From Nocardia miyunensis NBRC 108239 (GTDB taxonomy: Bacteria; Actinomycetota; Actinomycetes; Mycobacteriales; Mycobacteriaceae), in NCBI RefSeq assembly GCF_001613065.1, contig NZ_BDBQ01000036.1, forward strand, positions 62,001-126,000: DNA of 64,000 nucleotides, read 5' to 3'. The notes beneath the pieces were generated by a model. That model did no database searches and was not told where the DNA came from. It saw nothing but the letters and a program-made list of their open reading frames with translations. The position numbers and the translations under genes were made by a program. Of the stretch, positions 37,088-45,832 are shown piece by piece (within the stretch, counting starts at the first letter, position 1; every line of letters begins with the position of its first letter).

Positions 37088-37269
37088 TGGTTGCGCGCGA
37101 GCCCAAGAAGGTGCTGTTGCGGCTCGATCCGGCCGTCCACGAGGCTATCGCCAAGTGGGCGGCCGACGATCTGCGCAGCGTGAACGCCCAGATCGAGTAC
37201 GCGCTGCGAAAGGCCCTCGAGCAGGCGGGCCGGCCGCCCAAGCCGCGCGCCGCGCCGGGCCCGGACTGA
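37087..37269 (+). CDS. Small ribbon-helix-helix (Arc-type) protein
   Basis: The 60-residue protein has KKVLLRLDPAVHEAIAKWA followed by a helix (LRSVNAQIEYALRKALEQA), the strand-helix-helix pattern of Arc/MetJ repressors, and a short Pro/Arg tail. It is coupled to the SPFH gene by TGATG. It may repress this operon through the 26-bp palindrome, but SPFH-associated Arc-like proteins are also known without that proof. Confidence 0.8.
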   Translation: MVAREPKKVLLRLDPAVHEAIAKWAADDLRSVNAQIEYALRKALEQAGRPPKPRAAPGPD

Positions 37270-37295
37270 CCGGGCGCGGGTGCGGGAAAGGGGCT

Positions 37296-37323
37296 CGGGC
37301 CGCGGTTCACGAACCGCGGCCCG
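37296..37323 (+). terminator. Terminator after the SPFH operon
   Basis: CGGGCCGCGGTTC (37296-37308) and its complement (37311-37323) form a near-continuous 13-bp hairpin, followed by GCTGCCGTTTTCC with a short T-run. Confidence 0.75.
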
Positions 37324-37448
37324 CTGCCGTTTTCCTGCGCTGCCCGGGGCGAAACAAACTAAACGTCGGTTTTGTCCAGGATTGGTTACCAACACGTCAC
37401 GTATTGAGCACAAAACGCCCCAGGACATGCGTGTACATCACGGATAGG

Positions 37449-37454
37449 TAGCGT
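37449..37454 (+). promoter_or_regulatory. Putative -10 box of the leaderless hypothetical gene
   Basis: TAGCGT ends 6 nt before GTG 37461; no ribosome-binding site is present. Confidence 0.35.
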
Positions 37455-37460
37455 GGTCGC

Positions 37461-38204
37461 GTGCCAATCTCGTTCGAAACCGGGGGACTGCAACAGCTCG
37501 ACCAGAACACCTGGGGGGATCCGAAGACCCGTGACATCATCACGCTGACCTACATCGATGCGGTGCCCGACCTGCCCGCGCCGCTCGAGGACGAGGACAC
37601 GCTGCGCCGCCGGCTCACCGAGTTGCAGGCCGAGTTCGGCTGTCTGCTCGAGGCGCATTCCATCACGGTGAACGGTCAGCCCGCGCTGTTGCGGCTGGAG
37701 AAGTTCCCGCTGCCGGACCGCGAGTCCGGCCTCGGATTCACCGCCGGCATCGTGGTGCCCAAGGCCACCTGCAGCGCGATCCTGAAGATCATGTGCCCGG
37801 AGAACGGGCGGCCCGGCGCCCGGGAGGCGGCGGTCGTGCCCAAGGTCGGCTTCCCGAACATGTTCCCGCCCCACCCGTACGCTCCCGAGGTCCGCGGCAA
37901 ACTGCCCTACAACGCCGCCGACGACATGCGCTGGGATTCGATGTTCCCCGGCCACGCCCTCACCCGCGCCCGCGCCTGGATCGTGCACGCCAGCCGCACC
38001 GCCAAGATCGACCCCCGCTATGCCGCCCTTCCCGCCTTCACCGGCCCGTCCGCCGCCGGCGCGAGCGGCGCGGCCGAGGCGAGCGGCAGCTCCGGCTCCA
38101 GTGCGGCGACGACCGCCGCGGCGAGCGAGAGCGCGCCCACCGAGGCCATGCCGATCGCGTCCGCTCCCGCTTCGCCGGAGACGATGCCGATCCCGAAGTC
38201 GTAA
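37461..38204 (+). CDS. Hypothetical protein, 247 aa, low-complexity C-terminus
   Basis: The first 190 residues form a compact globular region (MPISFETGGLQQLDQNTWGD, then DIITLTYIDAVPDLP, LRLEKFPLPDRESGLGFTAG). The last 55 residues are Ala/Ser/Pro rich and probably disordered. There is no signal peptide. The early part resembles small secretion-associated or lipid-binding Nocardia proteins only in general style, and I do not recognise the family. Confidence 0.65.
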   Translation: MPISFETGGLQQLDQNTWGDPKTRDIITLTYIDAVPDLPAPLEDEDTLRRRLTELQAEFGCLLEAHSITVNGQPALLRLEKFPLPDRESGLGFTAGIVVPKATCSAILKIMCPENGRPGAREAAVVPKVGFPNMFPPHPYAPEVRGKLPYNAADDMRWDSMFPGHALTRARAWIVHASRTAKIDPRYAALPAFTGPSAAGASGAAEASGSSGSSAATTAAASESAPTEAMPIASAPASPETMPIPKS

Positions 38205-38225
38205 GGCGCACAAGGAAATACGCGC

Positions 38226-39125
38226 TCAACGACCCGCTGAAGACGCGCAGCAGCCGGGGAGCTTCTCGGTCACGAAAATGGCTGTGCCGGGGAAGATTTC
38301 GCCGCGCAGGGGGCTCCACTGCCCCCATTCGCGGTCGAGCCACTCCGGCCAGTCGGGCTCGAGCAGGTCCACCAGGACGAGCCCGGCCGCCACGATCTCG
38401 CGCACCCGGTCGCCCACGGTGCGGTGATGTTCGACGTAGGTCGGGTTGTCCTCGTCGTCGACCTCGACATACGGGGTGCGGTCGAAATAGGGCATGGTCG
38501 CGCGCAACCCGTCCGGCCCCGGATCATCGGGAAAGATCCAGCGCATCGGATGATTCACCGAGAACACCCAGCGCCCGCCGGGCCGCAGCACCCGTGCCAC
38601 CTCGCGCATGACCCGGGCGGAATCGGCGACGAAGGGCACCGCGCCGAATGCCGAACACGCCAGATCGAACGATTCGTCGGCGAACGGCAACTCCTCCGCG
38701 CCGGCCTGTACCAGTGGCACCCGCGGACCACTCCGCGTCATCGCGGCGCGCCCGCGTTCGAGCATGCCGCGGGACAGGTCCAGCCCGACCGGATGCGCGC
38801 CGTGCGCGGCCAGCCACCGCGAGCACGGGGCCGATCCGCAGCCGATCTCCAGGATTCGCTTACCCGAGATGTCACCGAGCAGATGCCAGTCGCCCTCGTG
38901 CAGACCCTCCGGACACCAGACGAATTCGCCGTCGGGAGAGTCCACGCCGAGGAATTCGGCGTGTTCGTCGTGATACTGTGCGGCGTCCGCGTCCCACCAG
39001 GCCCGGCTCGCCCGCTCGCTGGCGTGGGAGTCGAGGCGGGTACGGCTCACTCCGGTCGTGCGGAGCAGGGTATTGGCTTGCGCGTGACGATCTTCGGACG
39101 AGAAATCGGGTCGGTCTCGAGGCAT
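38226..39125 (-). CDS. SAM-dependent methyltransferase
   Basis: The 299-residue class I methyltransferase has motif I ILEIGCGSAPCSRWLA, the acidic motif II VGLDLSRGMLERG, motif IV in ESFDLACSAFGAVPFV and the post-I block VARVLRPGGRWVFSVNHPM. It resembles the UbiE/MenG-like group; the substrate cannot be told. ATG 39125 is preferred because upstream codons up to 39317 look non-coding. It is divergent from rpsA. Confidence 0.85.
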   Translation of the reverse strand: MPRDRPDFSSEDRHAQANTLLRTTGVSRTRLDSHASERASRAWWDADAAQYHDEHAEFLGVDSPDGEFVWCPEGLHEGDWHLLGDISGKRILEIGCGSAPCSRWLAAHGAHPVGLDLSRGMLERGRAAMTRSGPRVPLVQAGAEELPFADESFDLACSAFGAVPFVADSARVMREVARVLRPGGRWVFSVNHPMRWIFPDDPGPDGLRATMPYFDRTPYVEVDDEDNPTYVEHHRTVGDRVREIVAAGLVLVDLLEPDWPEWLDREWGQWSPLRGEIFPGTAIFVTEKLPGCCASSAGR

Positions 39126-39404
39126 GATGGAAGGGTATCGACCTGCCGGGGGACCCTTGTTTGCTTGGTACAACGAACGTCGCGTACGCTGTTTCCCGCG
39201 AGTGTCTTCCGTGCTCGCGTACCCGGTACGTGAACGCTGATGCCACTCGTGAGCTGTGAGTCCAGGTAATGAGTACAGCGTTGTGCTGTGTCGCGGCGAT
39301 GTGCTGTGCAGGTCCAACGTAGTTCCCGTGGCTGTGAGTTAGCAGCAAAACCGAAAGTTCCAATGTCCACTACCGACCACAATCCGTCCGGAGCAACCCA
39401 ACAT

Positions 39405-40880
39405 ATGCCCACCACCGTCACCTCGCCGCAGGTAGCCGTCAACGACATCGGCTCCGCCGAGGACTTCCTCGCCGCAATCGACAAGACGATCAAGTACTTC
39501 AACGACGGCGATATCGTCGAAGGCACCATCGTCAAGGTCGATCGCGACGAGGTCCTGCTCGACATCGGTTACAAGACCGAAGGCGTCATCCCTTCCCGCG
39601 AGCTGTCCATCAAACACGATGTCGACCCGAACGAGGTCGTTTCCGTGGGTGATGAGGTCGAAGCCCTCGTTCTCACCAAGGAGGACAAGGAAGGCCGCCT
39701 GATCCTGTCGAAGAAGCGCGCGCAGTACGAGCGGGCGTGGGGCACGATCGAGGAGCTCAAGGAGAAGGACGAGGCCGTCAAGGGCACCGTCATCGAGGTC
39801 GTGAAGGGTGGTCTGATCCTGGACATCGGCCTGCGCGGCTTCCTGCCGGCGTCGCTGGTCGAGATGCGCCGGGTCCGCGATCTGCAGCCGTACGTCGGCA
39901 AGGAGATCGAGGCCAAGATCATCGAGCTGGACAAGAACCGCAACAACGTGGTTCTGTCCCGTCGCGCCTGGCTGGAGCAGACCCAGTCCGAGGTCCGCAG
40001 CGAGTTCCTGCACCAGCTGCAGAAGGGCCAGGTCCGCAAGGGCGTCGTGTCCTCCATCGTCAACTTCGGCGCGTTCGTCGATCTCGGCGGCGTCGACGGT
40101 CTGGTGCACGTCTCCGAGCTGTCCTGGAAGCACATCGACCACCCGTCCGAGGTTGTCGAGGTCGGTATGGAGGTCACCGTCGAGGTGCTCGACGTCGACC
40201 TGGACCGCGAGCGGGTTTCGCTGTCGCTCAAGGCGACTCAGGAAGACCCGTGGCGTCAGTTCGCCCGCACCCACGCCATCGGCCAGATCGTGCCCGGCAA
40301 GGTCACCAAGCTGGTTCCGTTCGGTGCGTTCGTGCGCGTCGAGGAGGGCATCGAGGGCCTGGTGCACATCTCCGAGCTGGCCGAGCGTCACGTCGAAGTG
40401 CCGGACCAGGTCGTCGCGGTCGGCGACGACGCGATGGTCAAGGTCATCGACATCGACCTGGAGCGCCGCCGGATCTCGCTGTCGCTGAAGCAGGCGAATG
40501 AGGATTACCACGCCGAGTTCGACCCGTCGAAGTACGGCATGGCCGACAGCTACGACGAGCAGGGCAACTACATCTTCCCCGAGGGCTTCGACCCCGAGAC
40601 CAACGAATGGCTCGAGGGCTTCGAGAAGCAGCGTGAGGAGTGGGAGGGCCGCTACGCCGAGGCGGAGCGTCGCCACAAGATGCACACCGCGCAGATGGAG
40701 AAGATGGCCGCCGACGCCGCCGCCGAGGCCGCGAACGGTGGTTCGTCGAACTACTCCTCCGAGAGTGGCGCGCAGTCGAACGCGTCGTCGTCCTCCTCCT
40801 CTTCGGAGTCGGCCGGTGGTTCGCTCGCCAGTGATGCGCAGCTCGCCGCGCTGCGCGAGAAGCTGTCCGGCAACGCGTAA
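39405..40880 (+). CDS. rpsA: 30S ribosomal protein S1
   Basis: RpsA binds mRNA at the small subunit. The 491-residue product carries four S1 motifs (about 36-105, 125-190, 210-280 and 295-365), followed by the actinobacterial tail region with YGMADSYDEQGNYIFPEGFD, a helical EEWEGRYAEAERRHKMH segment and a Ser-rich stretch, ending LASDAQLAALREKLSGNA. ATG 39405 (MPTTVTSPQVAV) matches the remembered mycobacterial start; ATG 39363 would add 14 residues. A strong terminator follows. The conserved end suggests that the rare-lineage tail function is kept. Confidence 0.97.
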   Translation: MPTTVTSPQVAVNDIGSAEDFLAAIDKTIKYFNDGDIVEGTIVKVDRDEVLLDIGYKTEGVIPSRELSIKHDVDPNEVVSVGDEVEALVLTKEDKEGRLILSKKRAQYERAWGTIEELKEKDEAVKGTVIEVVKGGLILDIGLRGFLPASLVEMRRVRDLQPYVGKEIEAKIIELDKNRNNVVLSRRAWLEQTQSEVRSEFLHQLQKGQVRKGVVSSIVNFGAFVDLGGVDGLVHVSELSWKHIDHPSEVVEVGMEVTVEVLDVDLDRERVSLSLKATQEDPWRQFARTHAIGQIVPGKVTKLVPFGAFVRVEEGIEGLVHISELAERHVEVPDQVVAVGDDAMVKVIDIDLERRRISLSLKQANEDYHAEFDPSKYGMADSYDEQGNYIFPEGFDPETNEWLEGFEKQREEWEGRYAEAERRHKMHTAQMEKMAADAAAEAANGGSSNYSSESGAQSNASSSSSSSESAGGSLASDAQLAALREKLSGNA

Positions 40881-40893
40881 TTCGCCTAGCTGA

Positions 40894-40929
40894 GCGAGGG
40901 CCCCGGTTCATTGGAACCGGGGCCCTCGC
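40894..40929 (+). terminator. rpsA terminator
   Basis: A perfect 16-bp stem (40894-40909 with 40914-40929, GCGAGGGCCCCGGTTC and its complement) with a 4-nt loop starts 13 bp after the rpsA stop. No T-run follows. Confidence 0.9.
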
Positions 40930-41087
40930 CCATTCTGTACCGCGTCCGAACCATTCGATCGGGACACGGCCGTCGGCCGGTGGACCGTGTGCACGGGACG
41001 GCCTGCGACGGGATAGGTTGTGCCGTAGCCTCATCGGCTGTATTGAAACTGAGCAAATTTCACAATTCCGGAAGGGTTCGGGGCGGC

Positions 41088-42617
41088 ATGGGTCTCTTCG
41101 ACGGCATCAATCGGCGTGATTTCCTGGCCAAGGCGATGGCCGCGGGTGGGGTCGCGGCGTTGGCCTCGCTGGCGAATCCGATCATCGAGCGCGCGTACGC
41201 GGCCGATCCGGCCGGTACGGGCGGGCTCGGCGATATCGAGCACATCGTGCTGCTGATGCAGGAGAACCGCTCGTTCGACCACTACTTCGGGACGATGTCC
41301 GGGGTCCGGGGTTTCGCCGACAAGTCGGCGGCCTGGCGGCAGTACGGCTACGCGCCGGGCGTCGGACCGAGTGCGAACGGATTCATCCTGCCGTTCCGGC
41401 TCGATACCACCCGCGGTGCGAGCCTGGACGGGGAATGCATCAACGATCCGGACCACAGCTGGCAGGGGATGCACGAGTCCTGGCACGGTGGTCGCAACGA
41501 TCGGTGGATGCCGATGTCCATCGCGAGCGTCGGCGCCGGAAACGGCCCTGCCGCAATGGGTTACTACACCCGCGAGGACATCCCGATCCATCACGAACTG
41601 GCCGACGCGTTCACGATCTGCGACCACTACCACTGCTCGGTCCTGGGTCCGACCGATCCGAACCGGCTGTACTGGATGTCCGCGCACATCGATCCCGAGG
41701 GTGTCGCCGGTGGCCCGCTGGTGGAGACGCCGACGGTCCTGCCGCAGAACGTCTACAGCTGGCGCACCATGCCGGAGAATCTCTCCGAAGCGGGGGTGAG
41801 CTGGAAGATGTACAACAACCGCGACGCCGGGCCGGTCTCGTCGGTCTTCCTGGACGGCATGCTGAGCTGCTTCAAACAGGCCGCCGACCCGACTTCCGAA
41901 CTCGCGCGGCGCGGCAAGGCCCCGGTCTATCCGAGCGATTTCGCCGCCGACGTGGCCGCGGACAAGCTGCCCTCGGTGTCCTGGGTGATCCCGGCGCTGA
42001 TGAATTGCGAGCATCCGGCGTTGCCGCCCGCATTCGGCGCGGTCGGCATCATGCAGGTATTGGACATTCTCACCTCGAATCCGAAGGTGTGGGAGAAGAC
42101 GGCGTTGATCGTCAGCTACGACGAGAACGGCGGATTCTTCGATCACGTGACCCCGCCGACGGCCCCGCCCGGTACCCGGGGAGAGTACCTCTCCGCCGAT
42201 CTGAAGCGGGTGCCCGCGGCGAAGGGCGTCGCCGGGCCCATCGGATTGGGTTACCGCGTACCGTGTTTCGTCATCTCGCCGTACTCGCGCGGCGGACTGG
42301 TCGCCTCGGAGACCTTCGACCACACGTCCCAATTGCGTTTGCTGGAGCGCCGTTTCGGTGTCGACGTGCCGAATCTGACGGCCTGGCGGCGCCGGGTCGC
42401 CGGCGATATGACCTCGGCCTTCGATTTCGCGTCCGCACCCGACAAGGTCCCGCCGCGCATCTCCGATCCGAATGCCCGCACGGCCGCGGCATTGGCGCAG
42501 TGCGGCCCGAATATGGCACTCGGCACGGCCGACAAAGGGACTCCCTACCCGGTGCCGCCCAATGCGATGCCGACACAAGAACCCGGCACCAGACGGCGAC
42601 CGAGCGGGCGGGTGTAG
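41088..42617 (+). CDS. Tat-exported phospholipase C-type phosphoesterase
   Basis: The 509-residue protein starts with a twin-arginine signal ([20 protein letters not shown]) and belongs to the phosphoesterase/phospholipase C family of mycobacterial PlcA-C. It shows [48 protein letters not shown] and a basic C-terminal tail ([11 protein letters not shown]). A full-length catalytic domain is present, with the metal ligands E, D and H in those motifs. It would hydrolyse phosphatidylcholine or another phosphodiester outside the membrane. ATG 41088 is preferred. No other phospholipase gene is adjacent. Confidence 0.88.
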   Translation: MGLFDGINRRDFLAKAMAAGGVAALASLANPIIERAYAADPAGTGGLGDIEHIVLLMQENRSFDHYFGTMSGVRGFADKSAAWRQYGYAPGVGPSANGFILPFRLDTTRGASLDGECINDPDHSWQGMHESWHGGRNDRWMPMSIASVGAGNGPAAMGYYTREDIPIHHELADAFTICDHYHCSVLGPTDPNRLYWMSAHIDPEGVAGGPLVETPTVLPQNVYSWRTMPENLSEAGVSWKMYNNRDAGPVSSVFLDGMLSCFKQAADPTSELARRGKAPVYPSDFAADVAADKLPSVSWVIPALMNCEHPALPPAFGAVGIMQVLDILTSNPKVWEKTALIVSYDENGGFFDHVTPPTAPPGTRGEYLSADLKRVPAAKGVAGPIGLGYRVPCFVISPYSRGGLVASETFDHTSQLRLLERRFGVDVPNLTAWRRRVAGDMTSAFDFASAPDKVPPRISDPNARTAAALAQCGPNMALGTADKGTPYPVPPNAMPTQEPGTRRRPSGRV

Positions 42618-42665
42618 TTCGCGACGGTCGCGGATCGGAAAAGCGAACGGCGGGAGCCGGATTCG

Positions 42666-42881
42666 TCAGCCGATAGCGGTCGCGGGAACCCAGGGCGCCG
42701 CGGCCAGGGCAGTGCGTCGCCGCATGGCGGCCCAGCTGTGCCGGGCCGGATTGATCAGCGCGGTGAGCCAGGTGCGCCGGTATGCGGCCAGTGCGGTCGC
42801 CACGGCGGGGATTTCGAGGCAGTGCACACCGCCCTGCATGCCCAGTCGGTGGCGACCCGTCTGGATGTTTCGGATGCCCAA
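42666..42881 (-). CDS. Small hypothetical protein, 71 aa, TTG start
   Basis: The ORF opens at a TTG (42881) with AAGGA 6 nt upstream and has strongly GC-rich third positions over nearly its whole length, unlike a shadow frame. The product starts MGIRNIQTGRHRLGMQ and contains AYRRTWLTALINPARHSWAAM. An internal ATG at about residue 15 is an alternative start. No motif is recognised. Confidence 0.5.
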   Translation of the reverse strand: MGIRNIQTGRHRLGMQGGVHCLEIPAVATALAAYRRTWLTALINPARHSWAAMRRRTALAAAPWVPATAIG

Positions 42882-43189
42882 TGCTGTTCCTTCGCTTGCT
42901 CGTCTTCGGCCTGGATCGCCTGCGGCGAAACATTAGCGGAACGAAAGTGTGTGATCGTCGATTTTGATCGACTTGTGTCCTTTCGTGTCGGAAATTCTCG
43001 GACCACAGGTCGGTATCGACCGGAAGAAGTTGCGAATTGATATCGCTGCCGTCACGGAATGGGAAATGTGTTCGTGGCGGCGTGAAAGATATTGCGGGTG
43101 TGGGTGTTCGGCACGTTTGCGCCGATGTCGCCGACGGGCGGAGCCGGGGCGGGCAGGTCGGCGCGCCGGCCGGATGCGAGACTGGTCCG
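42882..43189. other. Intergenic region before coaE, no gene seen
   Basis: About 308 bp with locally lower GC (around 42900-43030), probably promoter sequence for the small minus-strand ORF and coaE. No gene or clear repeat was seen. Confidence 0.5.
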
Positions 43190-44377
43190 ATGTTGCGTAT
43201 CGGTCTCACCGGAGGCATGGGAGCGGGTAAGTCGACGGTGGCGCGGCTGCTGGTGGAGCGGGGCGCGGTCCTGGTCGACAGCGACGCGATCGCCCGCGAG
43301 GTCGTGGAGCCGGGCACACCGGGTCTGGCGGCGCTGGTCGAGGCATTCGGGGCGGACATCCTTTCCGCGGACGGCAGTCTCGATCGTCCCGCGTTGGCGG
43401 CCAAGGCATTCGCCAGCGACGAGGCCCGGGGCACGCTGAACTCGATCACCCATCCGCTGGTCGGTGCGCGCACGGCGGAGATCATCGCCGCCGCGCCCGC
43501 GGACGGCATTGTGGTGCAGGACATTCCGCTGCTGGTCGAGAACGGTGTCGGGGCGATGACCAATCTTGTCGTCGTGGTCGAGGCGGCGCTGGAGACGCGC
43601 GTGCACCGGCTCGAGGAGTTCCGCGGGATCGCCCGCGCGGATGCCCTGGCGCGGATCTCGGCTCAGGCGACCGATGAGCAGCGGCGGGCGGCAGCCGATG
43701 TGCTGCTGGACAATTCGGGGGTTCCGGAGGATCTGGAACCGCAGGTGAGTGCGCTGTGGGACGAGCGGCTGGTGCCGTTCGAGCACAATCTGCGCACCCG
43801 GAGCCTGCCCGAGCGCGGTGCGGTCCGTTTGGTCGCCGCGGATCCCGCGTGGCCCGCGCAGGCGGAACGGATCATCGCCCGGCTCGCCCTGACCGGCGGC
43901 GCTGCCGCGCTGCGCATCGATCACATCGGCTCGACGGCCGTGCCCGGCCTGCCCGCCAAGGACGTCATCGACATCCAGATCACCGTGGCGGATCTGGAGG
44001 CCGCGGACGGGCTGCGAGATGCGTTGGAGAACGCGGGATTTCCGCGTGCGCCATATCTCACCGACGATCCGAAGGCCGGGACCGATCCGGCGATGTGGGC
44101 CAAACGAATACATTGCAATGCCGATCCGGGCCGACCGGCCCATGTGCACATCCGGGTCGACGGCTGGCCCGGACAGCGCTTCGCGCTCGCCTTCCGGGAC
44201 TGGCTGCGCGCCGAGCCCGCCGCGCGCGAGGAATATCTGGCGGTGAAGCGCAAGGCCGAGGCGAGTGCCGCCGGGCTGACCGGCGCCGCGGCGACGGAGG
44301 CGTACCTCGAGGTGAAGACCCCGTGGTTCGACGAGGTCTATCCCCGCGTGCTGGCCTGGGCCGAACAGGCGGGCTGA
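43190..44377 (+). CDS. coaE: Dephospho-CoA kinase fused to a GrpB/UPF0157 nucleotidyltransferase-like domain
   Basis: CoaE phosphorylates dephospho-CoA in the last step of CoA synthesis. The N-terminal half (1-200) has the P-loop GLTGGMGAGKST, LVDSDAIAREVV and VVVVEAALETRVHRL. The C-terminal half (about 205-395) is a GrpB-type domain with RIDHIGSTAVPGLPAKDVID and HVHIRVDG. The fusion is normal in mycobacteria. The role of the second domain is not established. ATG 43190 precedes MLRIGLTGG directly. The 395-residue length matches the fused family. Confidence 0.94.
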   Translation: MLRIGLTGGMGAGKSTVARLLVERGAVLVDSDAIAREVVEPGTPGLAALVEAFGADILSADGSLDRPALAAKAFASDEARGTLNSITHPLVGARTAEIIAAAPADGIVVQDIPLLVENGVGAMTNLVVVVEAALETRVHRLEEFRGIARADALARISAQATDEQRRAAADVLLDNSGVPEDLEPQVSALWDERLVPFEHNLRTRSLPERGAVRLVAADPAWPAQAERIIARLALTGGAAALRIDHIGSTAVPGLPAKDVIDIQITVADLEAADGLRDALENAGFPRAPYLTDDPKAGTDPAMWAKRIHCNADPGRPAHVHIRVDGWPGQRFALAFRDWLRAEPAAREEYLAVKRKAEASAAGLTGAAATEAYLEVKTPWFDEVYPRVLAWAEQAG

Positions 44378-44381
44378 CCGG

Positions 44382-44909
44382 CTACAGCCAGGTCAGCGTG
44401 ACGCCCTGGGACTGTTCGATCCAGCGGCCGAAGTCGTATCCGTGCCGGGCGATGCCGTCGATCGCGGCCGTGGCCACCTCGATCGCCTGCTGTGCCTGGG
44501 GCAGATCGAGGTATCCGGCGGCGTGCGCGGCGAGCAACTCGTCCACATCGAGCAGTTCGACACCCCGGCCGGTGCGTACGACCAGGTCCAGATAGTGGTC
44601 GATCGATCGCCACCGGCCCGGTGCGATCTCGCCGAATTCACCGATATCGATGTAGTAGTCCTGATCCCGGCGGTGTGCGGGCGTGTAGTGGAAGACGGTG
44701 ACGCGCAACGACACCGCGGGCAGGATCCAGGACTCCAGGAAGTGGAATTCGCGATGGTCGGCCGTGCGGGCCATGTACAGCCCCCACGGCTCGACGTGAT
44801 ACCGCTCCACGGTTCGCACGAACCCCTTCGGATCGGTGTTGGTGAGCTCACGGATATCGAAGTATTCGATCTTGGGTCGATGCAGATGAACCGCGGGCAC
44901 CTGGGTCAT
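44382..44909 (-). CDS. DUF402 family protein (copy 1)
   Basis: The 175-residue protein has IEYFDIRELTNTDPKGFVRT, WGLYMARTADHREFHFLESW, RWRSIDHYLDLVV and a C-terminal EQSQGVTLTWL. The DUF402 family includes hydrolases acting on nucleotidyl-phosphonates (FomD), nucleoside diphosphates and related compounds. It is a clear paralogue of the next gene and shares its ending almost exactly. The convergent coaE stop is 5 bp away. Confidence 0.8.
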   Translation of the reverse strand: MTQVPAVHLHRPKIEYFDIRELTNTDPKGFVRTVERYHVEPWGLYMARTADHREFHFLESWILPAVSLRVTVFHYTPAHRRDQDYYIDIGEFGEIAPGRWRSIDHYLDLVVRTGRGVELLDVDELLAAHAAGYLDLPQAQQAIEVATAAIDGIARHGYDFGRWIEQSQGVTLTWL

Positions 44910-44954
44910 ACCCTCAGAATGTACCGGGCATCGCCCGGCAGTCCAGGATTGCTT

Positions 44955-45563
44955 CTACAACCAGGTGAGGGTGATGCCCTGGGAACCGAGCCAGCGTTCC
45001 AGGTGGCGGTCGTGGGCGACGATGCCGGAGACCACCGTATTCGCACGCTCGATGATGCGCTGGGCCTCGGCGGCGTCGACATAGCCCGCGTCGTGCGCGG
45101 CGAACAGGTCGTCCAGGCCGTGTAGTTCCGGGGTGTGGCCGTTGCGGGAGACGATGTCGAGGTAGTGGTGGATCGCGCGCCAGCGTTTGGGCTCGATGCG
45201 CGCGTACTCGCCGACGTGGACGTGGTAGATCGGATCCCGGTCGTGTGCGTTGTTGGGGTGGCTCATGGTGATCCGCACCGCCGGAGCGGGTAGTAGCCAG
45301 GTCTCGGTGAAACGATCGGGCGGCGTGTCGGCCGCGCGCACCAGATAGAGGCCCCACGGCTCGGCGTGGTAGCTCTCCACCGCGTGGACGAAGCCGCGGG
45401 CGTCGGTCTTGGTGCAGTCGGCGATGTCGAAGTACTCGATCGGCGGCTTGCGCGGGGTGCGCGCCGGTGTGGCGGCAGGGCTCGGATGCTGCGGCGTGCC
45501 GTGCGCGTGCACGGTGGAGAGCAGGTTGCGTGCTGCATTGCGCAATGGGTGAAGACTCGTCAT
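44955..45563 (-). CDS. DUF402 family protein (copy 2)
   Basis: The 202-residue paralogue shares IEYFDIADCTKTDARGFVHA, WGLYLVRAADTPPDRF, RWRAIHHYLDIVSRNG and GSQGITLTWL with its neighbour but has an extra N-terminal segment of about 35 residues rich in His/Pro. The start ATG 45563 has AGGGG upstream. The divergence between the copies is moderate, so this is an old tandem duplication. Confidence 0.8.
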   Translation of the reverse strand: MTSLHPLRNAARNLLSTVHAHGTPQHPSPAATPARTPRKPPIEYFDIADCTKTDARGFVHAVESYHAEPWGLYLVRAADTPPDRFTETWLLPAPAVRITMSHPNNAHDRDPIYHVHVGEYARIEPKRWRAIHHYLDIVSRNGHTPELHGLDDLFAAHDAGYVDAAEAQRIIERANTVVSGIVAHDRHLERWLGSQGITLTWL

Positions 45564-45819
45564 TGCACTGCCCCTATCTGGAACTTCCTGGAAACCGGAC
45601 CGACAGTACACCGGGATTGCCTGGCGCGTGGGACCGTAAACACACTTCTCGCGCGTCGTGACGAATTCGCCACGAATCACGAACTCCCTTGTGGCACCGG
45701 ACAATTCGGACATTCGGTGATCCCCGGCGGATAACCGCGGGCGGCCATCGGGGCGCGCGGCGCGGGCGGGGGTGCAGGCGGGGCGGCATCGAGCGGTGAT
45801 TGTTGTCGGTGGGTGGTCC

Positions 45820-45825
45820 TACGCT
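45820..45825 (+). promoter_or_regulatory. Putative -10 box of leaderless uvrB
   Basis: TACGCT ends 7 nt before the uvrB ATG, with no ribosome-binding site. Confidence 0.4.
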
Positions 45826-45832
45826 GTGAACC

